Source of the DNA: Haematomicrobium sanguinis DSM 21259
Lineage (GTDB): Bacteria > Actinomycetota > Actinomycetes > Actinomycetales > Micrococcaceae
DNA: 64,000 bases
Assembly: GCF_000688395.1 (NCBI RefSeq)
Contig: NZ_JIAG01000016.1
Span: forward strand, 1 to 64,000
Reading direction: 5' to 3'
The notes beneath the pieces are model-generated. The model was given only the letters and a program-made list of their open reading frames with translations. It was not told the origin of the DNA and did no database searches. Shown one piece after another: positions 1 through 9,800 of the stretch. The stretch's first letter is position 1, and each line of letters opens with the position of its first letter. Made by a program: the position numbers and the translations under genes.

Positions 1-308
1 CGCCCGAACCCTTACGACCCGTCCCAGAGAACACGCAACTCTTCACCCGAACCGCCATACAACGCGGCGGGATCTCGGTGGCAGGGCACGTCTACGTCCT
101 CGGCAAAGCATGGACCGGGCAAACGATCCACGTCATCCATACCCCGAACACCGTCGAACTCTTCACCCGCGAGGGCGAAAGCCTGATACTCAAACCCTGG
201 CCCCCACCCAAATCCGTCAAATACGAAGCCATCGCACGCCAACTCACCCACCCACACACCCGACACCACACACCCCACAAAAACTGTCCACTATGTATTG
301 AGACCTAA
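1..308 (+). pseudogene. IS481-type transposase, C-terminal remnant
   Basis: The frame is open from base 3 to a TAA at 306-308 and enters from outside the window, so only the last 101 residues are visible. The pattern of a short beta-rich tail (GGISVAGHVYVLGKAWTGQT, then TVELFTREGES) resembles the region after the DDE core in IS481-family integrases. The catalytic residues lie outside the window. The last codons read into the first of two copies of the insertion-sequence end. It cannot be told from here whether the element is complete; it is listed as a remnant because the 5' part is unseen. The family call rests on recognition of the tail and the terminal sequence. Confidence 0.6.
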
Positions 309-330
309 CTGTCCACTATGTATTGAGACA
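285..330. repeat. Tandemly duplicated IS481-like terminal sequence
   Basis: The sequence AACTGTCCACTATGTATTG followed by AGAC occurs twice in tandem, separated by three bases (about 285-307 and 308-330). Read on the minus strand each copy begins TGTCTCAATACATAGTGGAC, which is typical of IS481-family ends. The inner copy overlaps the transposase stop codon. The outer copy abuts a truncated palindromic element at 336-379. Confidence 0.7.
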
Positions 331-335
331 GTACA

Positions 336-379
336 GAGCCCCATACGGGGATGAAAATGCGGTACGGGGATGCGAAACG
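336..379. repeat. Truncated copy of intergenic palindromic element (family A)
   Basis: The minus strand reads CGTTTCGCATCCCCGTACC, then a short A/T tract, then ATCCCCGTATGGGGCTC, matching the first part of the complete elements at 42181-42264 and 55754-55829. The second arm is missing, and the insertion-sequence end starts within a few bases of the break. This suggests the insertion sequence entered or deleted into this element. Confidence 0.7.
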
Positions 380-381
380 AT

Positions 382-418
382 AAAAGTGGCCCGCCCCCAC
401 ACCGGGGACGAGCCACTT
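382..418 (-). terminator. Terminator after rpsQ
   Basis: Arms AAGTGGC (384-390) and GCCACTT (412-418) enclose an inner CCCC/GGGG pairing. On the minus strand the stem is followed by TTTTATCG. It lies 25 bases beyond the rpsQ stop and would end the S10 operon here, as in species where rpsQ is the last gene. Confidence 0.75.
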
Positions 419-442
419 CACTTTACGAGTTCAACGAACGGC

Positions 443-766
443 TTACTTAGCCTTCTCGATGATCTCCACAAGGCGCCAGCGCTTGGTGGCGGACAGCGGA
501 CGAGTCTCCGCGATGCGCACCAAGTCGCCAATGCCGGCGGTGTTCTCTTCGTCATGAGCCTTGACCTTGGAGGTCTTGCGCATAACCTTGCCGTACAGGG
601 CGTGCTTCACACGGTCCTCAACGGCGACCACAATGGTCTTGTTCATCTTGTCGGAAACCACGTAACCACGGCGGGTCTTGCGGTAGCCGCGACCGGTCTC
701 CGGGTTGATGCCGGACTTGACCTGGGTTTCCTCGTTCAGCGTCTCTTCGCTCACGTTGTCACTCAT
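443..766 (-). CDS. rpsQ: 30S ribosomal protein S17
   Basis: Primary 16S rRNA-binding protein of the small subunit, 107 aa. The core ([20 protein letters not shown], then [21 protein letters not shown]) is the S17 OB-fold. It is preceded by an acidic N-terminal extension of about 25 residues, common in actinobacterial S17. The ATG overlaps the rpmC stop by four bases (ATGA), indicating translational coupling. It is the last gene of the S10 operon, followed by a hairpin terminator. The spc operon (rplN and onward) that often follows is not seen; an insertion sequence lies there instead. Confidence 0.97.
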   Translation of the reverse strand: MSDNVSEETLNEETQVKSGINPETGRGYRKTRRGYVVSDKMNKTIVVAVEDRVKHALYGKVMRKTSKVKAHDEENTAGIGDLVRIAETRPLSATKRWRLVEIIEKAK

Positions 767-1086
767 TTGGCATCCTCCGAAGCACCCTCATCGGCTGCTT
801 CCTTCTTCTTGCTAGCCTTCTTGGCCTTCTTTTCCTTGGGAGCCTCTTCGGCAACCGCTTCCACTTCGGGGCGGATACCGAGATCGCGCTCGCGAAGCAC
901 GGTGTAAATGCGCGCAATGTCACGCTTGACCGCACGCAGACGGCCGTGGTTCTCCAACTGACCAGTTGCACTTTGGAAGCGCAGGTTGAACAGCTCTTCC
1001 TTGGCCTTGCGCAACTCCTCGAGGAGCTTGTCGCGGTCAAAGCTTGCCAACTGGTCGATAGCCAGATCCTTAGTTCCTACTGCCAT
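763..1086 (-). CDS. rpmC: 50S ribosomal protein L29
   Basis: Large-subunit protein near the peptide exit tunnel, 107 aa against the usual 60-70. Residues 1-75 are the L29 helical hairpin ([20 protein letters not shown], then [19 protein letters not shown]). The remaining 30 or so residues are a Lys/Glu/Ala-rich tail ([14 protein letters not shown]) of low complexity, as in many high-GC Gram-positives. It begins two bases after the rplP stop and overlaps rpsQ. Confidence 0.96.
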   Translation of the reverse strand: MAVGTKDLAIDQLASFDRDKLLEELRKAKEELFNLRFQSATGQLENHGRLRAVKRDIARIYTVLRERDLGIRPEVEAVAEEAPKEKKAKKASKKKEAADEGASEDAK

Positions 1087-1088
1087 CT

Positions 1089-1505
1089 CTATTCACCACC
1101 TTCACGACGAACAATACGGGCCTTCAACGGGAGCTTGTGAATGGCCAAGCGGAGCGCCTCGCGGGCAACATCCTCTGGCACACCGGAGAGTTCAAAGAGA
1201 ACCCGGCCCGGCTTCACATTGGCAACCCACCACTCCGGGGAACCCTTACCGGAACCCATACGGGTTTCGGCAGGCTTCTTGGTGAGCGGGCGGTCCGGGT
1301 AAATGTTGATCCAGACCTTACCGCCACGCTTGATGTGACGGGTCATGGCGATACGTGCAGCCTCAATCTGGCGGTTGGTCACGTATGCCGGGGACAGGGC
1401 CTGGATACCCCACTCGCCGAAGCTCACCTGCGTGCCGCCAGTTGCCTGGCCGCTGCGCTTGGGGTGGTGCTGCTTACGGAATTTTACGCGGCGTGGGATC
1501 AGCAT
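1089..1505 (-). CDS. rplP: 50S ribosomal protein L16
   Basis: Large-subunit protein of the A-site and central protuberance, 138 aa, a standard length. Hallmarks are the opening [19 protein letters not shown], the segment [20 protein letters not shown], the arginine of the [11 protein letters not shown] strand, and the C-terminal [10 protein letters not shown]. The start codon overlaps the rpsC stop by one base, in the usual order rpsC-rplP-rpmC-rpsQ. Confidence 0.97.
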   Translation of the reverse strand: MLIPRRVKFRKQHHPKRSGQATGGTQVSFGEWGIQALSPAYVTNRQIEAARIAMTRHIKRGGKVWINIYPDRPLTKKPAETRMGSGKGSPEWWVANVKPGRVLFELSGVPEDVAREALRLAIHKLPLKARIVRREGGE

Positions 1506-2356
1506 TAGCCTTCCCCTCCTTCTGCGGCCTTCGCCTCGGTGGCTGCCGGTGCCTCGGCGGCAACGGCGGCCTCATCGGCCGGACGCTCTTCAGTACGACG
1601 GCGGCGCTCACCACCGCGGGCAGCGTCACCGCGTCCGCGGGCTGGGCGATCTCCGCGTGCCGGGCGGTCACCGCGACCGCGGGAAGGAGCAGCGGCTGCC
1701 TGGGCGGCCAGTTCCTTGTCGGTCACGTCGCCACGGTAGATCCACACCTTGACACCAATGCGGCCAAAGACGGTGTGGCTCTCGAAGAAGCCGTAGTCAA
1801 TGTTGGCGCGCAGGGTGTGCAGCGGCACGCGACCTTCGCGGTAGAACTCGGTACGGCTCATTTCAGCGCCACCCAAACGGCCGGACACCTGGACACGGAT
1901 GCCCTTGACGCCGGCACGCTGTGCGGACTGAATGGCCTTCTTCATGGCGCGGCGGAATGCGACACGGCTGGCGAGCTGCTCGGCAATGCCTTGAGCAACC
2001 AACTGGGCGTCGGCTTCCGGGTTCTTCACCTCAAGGATGTTGAGCTGAACCTGCTTCCCGGTGAGCTTTTCCAGCTCGCCGCGGATGCGGTCCGCTTCGG
2101 CGCCGCGGCGGCCAATCACAATACCCGGGCGGGCGGTGTGAATGTCCACGCGAACGCGGTCACGGGTGCGCTCGATCTGAACCTTGGAGATTCCGGCACG
2201 TTCCATGCCTTTAGACATCAGTTCGCGGATCTTAACGTCCTCGCGAACGAAGTCCTTGTAACGCTGACCGTCCTTGTTGCTGTCGGCGAACCAACGCGAG
2301 ACGTGATCAGTGGTGATGCCCAGACGGAAACCGTGCGGGTTTACTTTCTGTCCCAC
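1505..2356 (-). CDS. rpsC: 30S ribosomal protein S3
   Basis: Small-subunit head protein at the mRNA entry channel, 283 aa. It opens with [20 protein letters not shown] and has a KH domain around residues 38-105 whose GxxG loop is seen in [12 protein letters not shown]. The S3 C-terminal domain follows ([24 protein letters not shown]). From about residue 215 there is an Arg/Gly-rich tail with repeated GDRPARG and then an Ala/Glu-rich end, typical of actinobacteria. Its start touches the rplV stop. The tail codons contain one copy of the 11-mer GTACGACGGCG (1593-1603). Confidence 0.97.
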   Translation of the reverse strand: MGQKVNPHGFRLGITTDHVSRWFADSNKDGQRYKDFVREDVKIRELMSKGMERAGISKVQIERTRDRVRVDIHTARPGIVIGRRGAEADRIRGELEKLTGKQVQLNILEVKNPEADAQLVAQGIAEQLASRVAFRRAMKKAIQSAQRAGVKGIRVQVSGRLGGAEMSRTEFYREGRVPLHTLRANIDYGFFESHTVFGRIGVKVWIYRGDVTDKELAAQAAAAPSRGRGDRPARGDRPARGRGDAARGGERRRRTEERPADEAAVAAEAPAATEAKAAEGGEG

Positions 2357-2721
2357 TAGCGATCCTCCTCGTTATCTGGGGTGGCGACGACAACCGTGAT
2401 GTGGCTGGTGCGCTTCTTGATGCGGTAGGCACGGCCCTGGGCGCGTGGCTGGAACCGCTTCATGGTCGGTCCTTCGTCAACGAATGCTTCGCTGACAAAG
2501 AGCTCGTCTTCATTGAAGGCAACGCCGTCACGGTCGGCAAGGTCGCGGGCGTTCGCTACAGCGGACGCAAGTACCTTGTAAACCGGCTCCGAAGCGCCCT
2601 GGGGGGCGAACTTCAGGATGGCCAGAGCCTCATTCGCTTGCTTTCCACGAACCAGGTTGACGACGCGCCGGGCCTTCATAGGCGTCACGCGGATGTAGCG
2701 TGCAATAGCCTTGGCTTCCAT
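2356..2721 (-). CDS. rplV: 50S ribosomal protein L22
   Basis: Exit-tunnel protein, 121 aa. Recognised from the N-terminal [20 protein letters not shown], the mid-segment [10 protein letters not shown] and the extended-loop motif [20 protein letters not shown] that lines the tunnel and is the classic macrolide-resistance site. A gap of 45 bases separates it from rpsS, the largest gap in this part of the operon. Confidence 0.97.
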   Translation of the reverse strand: MEAKAIARYIRVTPMKARRVVNLVRGKQANEALAILKFAPQGASEPVYKVLASAVANARDLADRDGVAFNEDELFVSEAFVDEGPTMKRFQPRAQGRAYRIKKRTSHITVVVATPDNEEDR

Positions 2722-2766
2722 TGCTTTCCTTCTCTCGTAATTCTGCGTAAGAGTGCAGGCCCCGCG

Positions 2767-3048
2767 CTAGCGGCGCTTGCCCTTACGGTCGTCTTTCACA
2801 TGGCCGCGGAAAGTCCGCGTGGGAGCGAATTCGCCGAGCTTGTGCCCAACCATCGCTTCGGTGACAAACACGGGAACGTGCTTGCGTCCGTCGTGTACGG
2901 CGATCGTGTGCCCGAGCATGTCGGGGATGATCATCGAACGACGTGACCACGTCTTGATGACGTTCTTGGTGCCCTTTTCGTTCTCGTTTTGCACCTTCAC
3001 AAAAAGGTGCTGATCGACGAAGGGGCCTTTTTTCAGGCTGCGTGGCAT
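2767..3048 (-). CDS. rpsS: 30S ribosomal protein S19
   Basis: Small-subunit head protein that contacts L5 and S13 bridges, 93 aa, the standard length. Motifs are [19 protein letters not shown], the [20 protein letters not shown] core and [18 protein letters not shown]. It lies 12 bases after rplB in the normal operon order. Confidence 0.97.
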   Translation of the reverse strand: MPRSLKKGPFVDQHLFVKVQNENEKGTKNVIKTWSRRSMIIPDMLGHTIAVHDGRKHVPVFVTEAMVGHKLGEFAPTRTFRGHVKDDRKGKRR

Positions 3049-3060
3049 GTGTCCAGGCTC

Positions 3061-3900
<840 letters not shown>

Positions 3901-3930
3901 AATTTAGTCCTCGTTAAAGTGGTCTCCGCC

Positions 3931-4236
3931 CTAGCCGAGCGGACCGCCGAAGATGTCGATGGTGCCTTCCTTCAGGGTCACAATGGCACGCTTGGTGCTC
4001 TTACGTGCTCCCCATCCGAAACGGGTACGCTTGCGCTTACCGGCACGGTTGATGGTGTTCACCGAATCAACCTTGACAGAGAAGATCTTCTCCACTGCCA
4101 GCTTGATTTCGGTCTTGTTGGAGCGAGGATCAACCAAGAAGGTGTACTTACCTTCATCGATGAGCCCGTAGCTCTTCTCGGAAACGACCGGAGCGATGAT
4201 CACATCGCGCGGGTCCTTAGCGATAGTTCCGCTCAT
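3931..4236 (-). CDS. rplW: 50S ribosomal protein L23
   Basis: Exit-site protein that docks trigger factor and the signal recognition particle, 101 aa. Motifs: [40 protein letters not shown] and the basic loop [17 protein letters not shown]. The ATG overlaps the rplD stop by four bases. Confidence 0.97.
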   Translation of the reverse strand: MSGTIAKDPRDVIIAPVVSEKSYGLIDEGKYTFLVDPRSNKTEIKLAVEKIFSVKVDSVNTINRAGKRKRTRFGWGARKSTKRAIVTLKEGTIDIFGGPLG

Positions 4237-4865
4237 TTGGCGTCCTCTTCCTTAGTCTTGGACTCCTTCGTGGCACCGGCCACAAAAGCGTCGTAGGCAT
4301 CCTTGGTGAAGACCACGTCATCTGAGACGAGAACATCGTAAGTGTTCAGCTGATCCGGGTAGATCACGTGAACGTTCTCGAGGTTGCGCACGCTGAGCGT
4401 GGTGGTGTCATCGTTGCGGCCCACAACAACCAAGAGGTTCTTGCGCTCCGAGATGGCACCGAGTGCTTCGCGAGCTTGCTTGGTGGACGGTGCGTCGCCG
4501 GTGATGATGTTCTCCACCACGTGGATGCGATCGTGGCGAGCGCGGTCCGAGAGCGCGCCACGCAGAGCGGCGGCCTTCATTTTCTTGGGGGTCCGCTGGC
4601 TGTAGTCACGCGGAGTCGGTCCGTGGACAATACCACCGCCGGTCATGTGCGGCGCACGGATGGAGCCCTGACGAGCCCGGCCGGTACCCTTCTGCTTGAA
4701 CGGCTTGCGGCCTGCACCGGACACTTCACCGCGTCCCTTGACCTTGTGGGTGCCCTGACGCTTGGCAGCGAGCTGAGCAACAACCACTTGGTGCAGCAAC
4801 GGCATGTTGGTCTGTACGTCGAAGATCTCTGCGGGGAGATCAACCTTTACGGTCTTGGTAGCCAT
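4233..4865 (-). CDS. rplD: 50S ribosomal protein L4
   Basis: Large-subunit assembly and exit-tunnel protein, 210 aa. The tunnel loop is clear ([20 protein letters not shown] then GGGIVHGP), followed by [16 protein letters not shown] and a Rossmann-like C-terminal half ending in an acidic tail. In some bacteria L4 also represses its own operon; no leader structure was identified here to support that. Five bases separate it from rplC. Confidence 0.97.
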   Translation of the reverse strand: MATKTVKVDLPAEIFDVQTNMPLLHQVVVAQLAAKRQGTHKVKGRGEVSGAGRKPFKQKGTGRARQGSIRAPHMTGGGIVHGPTPRDYSQRTPKKMKAAALRGALSDRARHDRIHVVENIITGDAPSTKQAREALGAISERKNLLVVVGRNDDTTTLSVRNLENVHVIYPDQLNTYDVLVSDDVVFTKDAYDAFVAGATKESKTKEEDAK

Positions 4866-4870
4866 CTAGC

Positions 4871-5530
4871 TTATGCTCCCTTCACGGCGCTGCGTACAAG
4901 GACGACCTGGCCGCGAGCACCGGGAACGGCGCCCTTGATCAAAAGCAGCGACTTCTCCGGGTCAACAGCGTGCACCGTCAGGTTGAGGGTGGTGTGCTTG
5001 TTGTTACCCATGCGGCCTGCCATGCGCAGACCCTTGAAGACGCGGCTGGGGGTGGATGCGCCACCGATGGAACCAGGCTTGCGGTGGTTCTTGTGTGCAC
5101 CGTGGGAAGCGCCCACGCCGGAGAAGCCGTGACGCTTCATCACACCGGCGAAACCCTTACCCTTGGTGGTGCCCACCACGTCAACCTTCTGTCCTGCTTC
5201 GAAAAGCTCCACAGAAAGTTCCTGGCCCGGCTCGTAGCTGTCGGCGTCTGCGGTACGCAGCTCGACAACGTGACGGCGCGGGGTGGTCTTGGCGGTCTTC
5301 TCAAAGTGGCCGGCCAGCGGCTTGGTCACCTTGCGAGGATCGATCTGTCCGTAACCGATCTGAATGGCCGAGTAGCCGTCCTTGTCCTGCGAACGCAGTT
5401 GGGTGACGACGTTGGAGTCGGCCTGAACCACGGTCACGGGGATCAGGTTGTTGTTTTCATCCCAGACCTGGGTCATGCCGAGCTTTTTGCCCAGCAGGCC
5501 CTTGACCTGGCGCGTAAGGTGGTGAGTCAT
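4871..5530 (-). CDS. rplC: 50S ribosomal protein L3
   Basis: One of the first proteins to assemble on 23S rRNA, with a loop reaching the peptidyl-transferase centre; 219 aa. Motifs: [20 protein letters not shown], the loop [20 protein letters not shown] (the glutamine-methylation and pleuromutilin-resistance region) and [15 protein letters not shown]. The start [11 protein letters not shown] adds a few residues compared with common L3 starts, so a slightly later start is possible. Confidence 0.97.
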   Translation of the reverse strand: MTHHLTRQVKGLLGKKLGMTQVWDENNNLIPVTVVQADSNVVTQLRSQDKDGYSAIQIGYGQIDPRKVTKPLAGHFEKTAKTTPRRHVVELRTADADSYEPGQELSVELFEAGQKVDVVGTTKGKGFAGVMKRHGFSGVGASHGAHKNHRKPGSIGGASTPSRVFKGLRMAGRMGNNKHTTLNLTVHAVDPEKSLLLIKGAVPGARGQVVLVRSAVKGA

Positions 5531-5548
5531 TTTTCTTATCCCCTTCCC

Positions 5549-5857
5549 TTACAGCTTGATTTCGATGTTCACGTCCGCCGGCAGGTCAAGACGCATGAGC
5601 GAATCGACGGCCTTTGGCGTGGGGTCAATAATGTCGATCAGACGCTTGTGAGTACGCATTTCGAAGTGCTCACGGCTGTCCTTGTATTTGTGCGGTGAAC
5701 GGATGACAACGTACACGTTCTTCTCCGTGGGCAGCGGCACCGGGCCAACCACCGTAGCGCCTGCGCGCGTCACCGTCTCAACGATCTTCCGTGCCGAAGT
5801 GTCAATGACCTCGTGGTCATAGCTCTTCAGCCGGATGCGGATTTTCTGTCCCGCCAT
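5549..5857 (-). CDS. rpsJ: 30S ribosomal protein S10
   Basis: First gene of the S10 operon; S10 also acts as NusE in antitermination. It is 102 aa, the standard length, beginning [19 protein letters not shown] and containing the [20 protein letters not shown] loop and RTHKRLIDI. The open frame continues 44 codons upstream, but the ATG at 5857 is preferred: it gives the universal N-terminus and has a purine-rich AAAGAGAG upstream. Confidence 0.97.
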   Translation of the reverse strand: MAGQKIRIRLKSYDHEVIDTSARKIVETVTRAGATVVGPVPLPTEKNVYVVIRSPHKYKDSREHFEMRTHKRLIDIIDPTPKAVDSLMRLDLPADVNIEIKL

Positions 5858-6208
5858 CTGTCTCGACTCTCTTTCAGTAAGTACTGCTGTTGTTGTAGTA
5901 CGTGCGGTGTGACATTGACCCGCTGTGCAATGTGATGATTGCGCCACTGCCCTGAACAGACTGAATCCGGATAAATCCGGGTTCCTCACCCTGCCGAGCC
6001 TCCGACCCCCGCGCTCGGGCGTGTCGCGCTTTCGAAGGCGCAGATCACCCGTGCAATTTGAGGTGGGTTATATTTGGTCCCTTCACGCAAGGCGCGCGAG
6101 AGCGCTTGAACAACTCAACTAGTCTGCCAGATCAGGGCTGTGCGGCGCAAATCCACGGCCGGAGCAGCCCCGGGCACGCCGCTCCCGGCACCGTCGGCGA
6201 CGCCCCGG
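5858..6208 (-). promoter_or_regulatory. Non-coding leader and promoter region of the S10 operon
   Basis: No convincing gene is visible in these 350 bases. The region should contain the S10 promoter read on the minus strand. A TATAAC (6067-6072 on the plus strand as gttata) is a possible -10 but lacks a good -35. There is a small hairpin (aatccgga/tccggatt type) near 5965-5980. Next to the 3' end of the giant-protein operon a GC-rich imperfect stem (about 6160-6195) could serve as its terminator but has no U-run. Confidence 0.4.
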
Positions 6209-6337
6209 CTACTGTTCGCCTTTATTGGCACGGCGAATACGCTTGGCCCGATCGATTTCATGCCGGAAGTACTTCCGACCCCAGAGCACGAGCGCACCCA
6301 CGCCGACAACTACGGCAAGGACGATCAGAATTTCCAT
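6209..6337 (-). CDS. Small single-pass membrane protein (42 aa)
   Basis: It reads MEILIVLAVVVGVGALVLWG then RKYFRHEIDRAKRIRRANKG and EQ, stop TAG. The first 20 residues form a hydrophobic segment and the rest is strongly basic, so an N-out/C-in single-pass topology with a cytoplasmic basic tail is expected. A GGGAG lies 8 bases before the ATG. It starts 28 bases after the lipoprotein stop and is the last gene of the apparent operon giant surface protein - lipoprotein - this peptide. No family was recognised. The clear ribosome-binding site, sharp hydrophobic/basic split and operon position make it likely real. Confidence 0.65.
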   Translation of the reverse strand: MEILIVLAVVVGVGALVLWGRKYFRHEIDRAKRIRRANKGEQ

Positions 6338-6365
6338 GGCGGTTTCTCCCGAGGGTTTTCGTCGC

Positions 6366-6833
6366 TTACTTAGCCAAAGACCCTTGCTTAGCGTTAAGCG
6401 CGCAGGTGACCGGGCCGCCGTCGTACTTCAATTCGGCCTTGGTCTCCCAATCGCGTTCTTCGCCGGCGGGCACCTGCTGCAGGGTTTGCACGCCGCGCGC
6501 CACCACGTCCGAGCGTTCGGTTATCCAACTCACCGTCAGCACAATGTCTTGCGGCGAATCGCTGGCGTTCTTCACCTTGCCCTTGGCGACAACTTCACCC
6601 GGGTTGGTGGTGCACTCATCCATCGTGGTGTTGGCGCGAATACCCTTGGCACCGTCCTGCAGATCAGGGGCCTTGGTCAACTCCGGGGAGATGACACCGG
6701 TCTCCTGCGGGCCGGAGGTTGCCGTTTTTTCTGCGTCGGGATTGTCGCCGCCGGTGCACGCCGCCAGCGACAGCGATCCGGCGAGGATCAGGGTCATGAC
6801 GGAAGCGGTTTTGAGCTGCGGACGCAGTTTCAT
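6366..6833 (-). CDS. Predicted lipoprotein with FxLYD-like domain
   Basis: 155 aa. A type II signal peptide ends in the lipobox LAAC with the lipidated Cys at about residue 26, followed by a charged linker. Residues ~75-150 (VAKGKVKNASDSPQDIVLTV, then SWITERSDVVARG and QQVPAGEERDWETKAEL) have the pattern of FxLYD-type domains: a beta-sandwich with N-S-xx-P and PGE turns. Two cysteines (DECTTN, TCALNA) may form a disulfide. The ATG overlaps the stop of the giant surface protein by four bases, so the two are translationally coupled and presumably act together at the cell envelope. The precise function is unknown. Confidence 0.75.
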   Translation of the reverse strand: MKLRPQLKTASVMTLILAGSLSLAACTGGDNPDAEKTATSGPQETGVISPELTKAPDLQDGAKGIRANTTMDECTTNPGEVVAKGKVKNASDSPQDIVLTVSWITERSDVVARGVQTLQQVPAGEERDWETKAELKYDGGPVTCALNAKQGSLAK

Positions 6834-9800
6834 TCGGCGGTTCTCCTTCGCTTAGCTAGGGCGGTGATCACTATACCAGCCGCAATCAGGAGCAGGCTGA
6901 CAAGTAGGGCGGTGGCGATGCGGGCGCCGGTGTCCGGCAGATCGTCGCTTGGCCGTTCGGTGTTGATGACAACCTCGTCCGGCAGGCTGGTGATCGGCTT
7001 GTCGTCCGGCGTGGTCGCAGTGACGGTGGCGCTGTTGCGCACCGAACCGCGGTCCACGTCGGCCTTGGTGACCCGGTACTCGCCCGAGGTGCAGGTAATG
7101 CTTGCACCCGGTGCGACGCTCGTGCTCTCACACGTGACGCGCACTCCGGCCGCGTCCAGCATCGCGTCATTGACGGTGATGTTGGTGACGGTGCGCGGGC
7201 TATCGTTGCGCACGTCGAAGGCGTAGATAATGCCATCGCCCTCGTTGAGCTTATTGTCGCCGTTGTGATCCAGCACGCGCTCGATCCGCTTGGTCACCAC
7301 GACCGCGCCGTCACCGACCCCAAGGCCCGTAGTGATGCTCGACGGCGGTGAGGTCACCTCGTTACCGGAAGGATCAGTTCCCGAAGCGGTTGCCGTGTTG
7401 GACACGGTTCCGGCATCGATATCCGCTTGGGTGAGCGTGTAGTCGCCAGCACAGGTGGTGCTCGCTGCCGGTTCCAGGGTGGCAGTCGGGCAGGTGACAT
7501 CAAGTAGTGCGTCGTTGATCGCGAGGTTCGTGATCGTCATCGAGCCGGTGTTGGTCACGTCGAACTCGTAGCGCAGGGTGTCACCGGCGTCAACGCGTCC
7601 GTTGCCGTTGGCGTCTGTCACTCCCGCGGCGCGCTTCACAAGGGCCAAGCCCGGTGTGTTCGGCAGCGGCGTGGTCACCGTTGACGGATCCGAGGTGTTC
7701 TTGGCGCCTGTGGGGTCCGTTCCGGAAACCGTGGCGGTGTTGGTGACACTGCCGGCGTCAATATCGGCCTGGGTCAGCGTGTAGGTACCGGCGCAGGTGA
7801 AGCTCTCGCCTGGTGCCGCGCTGGTCCTTTCACATGCGATGCCCGGAACCTTCACATCCTGAATCGCGATGTTGTCCATCGTGACCGTTCCGGTATTGGT
7901 CACCTCGAATGTGTACTCGATGGTGTCACCGGCATCCAGTTGTCCGTTGCCATTGGCATCGACCGGATCGCCTGCACGCTTCTCCACGGTCAGCTCCGGT
8001 GTTGGCGGAAGCGGGGTCTCCACAGTGGACGGCGGCGAGTCGATGGAGTTGCCGTCGGGGTCCGTGCCGCCCGCGGTCGCGGTGTTGCTGGTAGCCCCGG
8101 CGTCAATGTCCTCTTGGGTGAGGGTGTACGTGGCCTGGCACTCCATGGACTCCCCTGGCGCCAGTTCCGTTGCCGGACACTGGATGCCTGGGAGCTTGGC
8201 GTCGTTCACGGCGACGTCCCTGATGGTGACGGAACCGTTGTTACTCACCGCGAAGGTGTATTCGATGGTGTCACCGGCGTCGAGGCGGCCGCTGTTATTC
8301 GCATCCTGTGGCTCCCCTGCCGTCTTGACGACCTGGAGACTCGGTTCCTTGGCAATGTGGGTGAACTCGGTGTCATCCGGTGAGGTCACCTCATTGCCTG
8401 CAGGGTCCTTGCCACTCGCGTTTGCGGTGTTGACCACAAGCCCGGTGTTCACGTCATCCTGCGTGAGGGTGTAGTTGCCGGTGCAGTCCATGGACTCACC
8501 CGGAGCCAGGGAATCCTGCGGGCAGCTGACGTTCGGTACCAGCGCATCGTTGATGGCAATACCGTTCACGGTCACCGCGCCGTTGTTCGTCACGGCGAAG
8601 GTGTACTCAATGGTGTCACCGGCATCGACGCGCCCGTTGTTATTGGCATCGGTGACGCCGTTGCTGCTCTTGTCCAGGGTGAGGCCGGGCTCGGTGGGAA
8701 CCTCGGTAATCTCCCGCGACGGCGGTGAATCCGTGCCGTTGCCGTTCGGGTCCGTGCCGCTGACGGTGGCGGTGTTGACCACGCGGCCATTGTCGATGTC
8801 GGCCTGGGTCAACGTGTAGGAGCCGGTGCAGGTCATGGACTCTCCCGGAGTGAGAGTGTCCTGCGGGCACTCGACGTTGGCGATCTTCGGATCGTTGACC
8901 GTGATGCCGTTCATCGTGACCGAGCCGTTGTTGGTGACGACGAACTCATAGTTGATGGTGTCACCGGCATCAATGCGGCCGCTGTCATTACTGTCCACGA
9001 CACCGGTGGAGTTCTTGATGACCTCCATACGCGGTTGGCCGGGGATTTCGGTGATCTCGGTGTCACGCGGCGACTCGGTTCCATTGCCCGCCGGGTCCTG
9101 TCCGCTAGCGGTAGCACTGTTGGCGACACGGCCGTTGTCCATGTCGGCTTGTGTCAACGTGTAGCTTCCGGTGCAGGTCATCGTCTCGCCTGGCGCCAAT
9201 GCGTCCTGCGGGCAGGTCGCGTTAGCGATCAGCGGGTCGTTGATACGGATTCCACTCACCGTCACCGAACCGGTGTTGGCCACATCGAAGGTGTACTCGA
9301 TGGTGTCACCCGCATCCACCCTGCCGCTGCCGTTGCTGTCCACGACTCCCGTGGACTTTTTGTCCATGGACAGGGCCGGTGCAGTGGGGATTGGCGTGGT
9401 GATCGCCGAGGGGTCGGACTCGATGCCGTTGCCGCTCGGATCCTGACCGGTCGCGGTCGCCGAATTCTCGACGCTACCGCGATCCAGGTCCTCTTGGGTC
9501 AGCGTGTAGGACCCGGTGCACGTCATGGATTCGCCCGGTGCCAGCCCGTCCTGCGGGCAGCTCACGTTCGGAACCTTGGCGTCGTTGACCTGGATGCGCG
9601 TCATGTTGACGGCACCGGTGTTGGTCACTTCGAACGCGTAGTCGATGCGATCGCCTGCGTCGATACGGCCGGAACCGTTTGCATCGACAACCCCAGTCGC
9701 ACTCTTGACAATGCCCAAGCTCGGTTCTGTCGGTTCCGGTGTGGTGATCTCCGAGGGGTTGGACTCGGTGTCCTTGCCCGCCGGGTCCTTGCCGGACACG

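Noticed and set aside
12-301. Small frames of 60-90 codons in both strands at the window start
   Set aside because: They overlap the transposase remnant in other frames and show no recognisable features.
5858-5989. 44-residue N-terminal extension of S10
   Set aside because: The extension has no homology to S10, and the later ATG gives the universal start with a ribosome-binding site.
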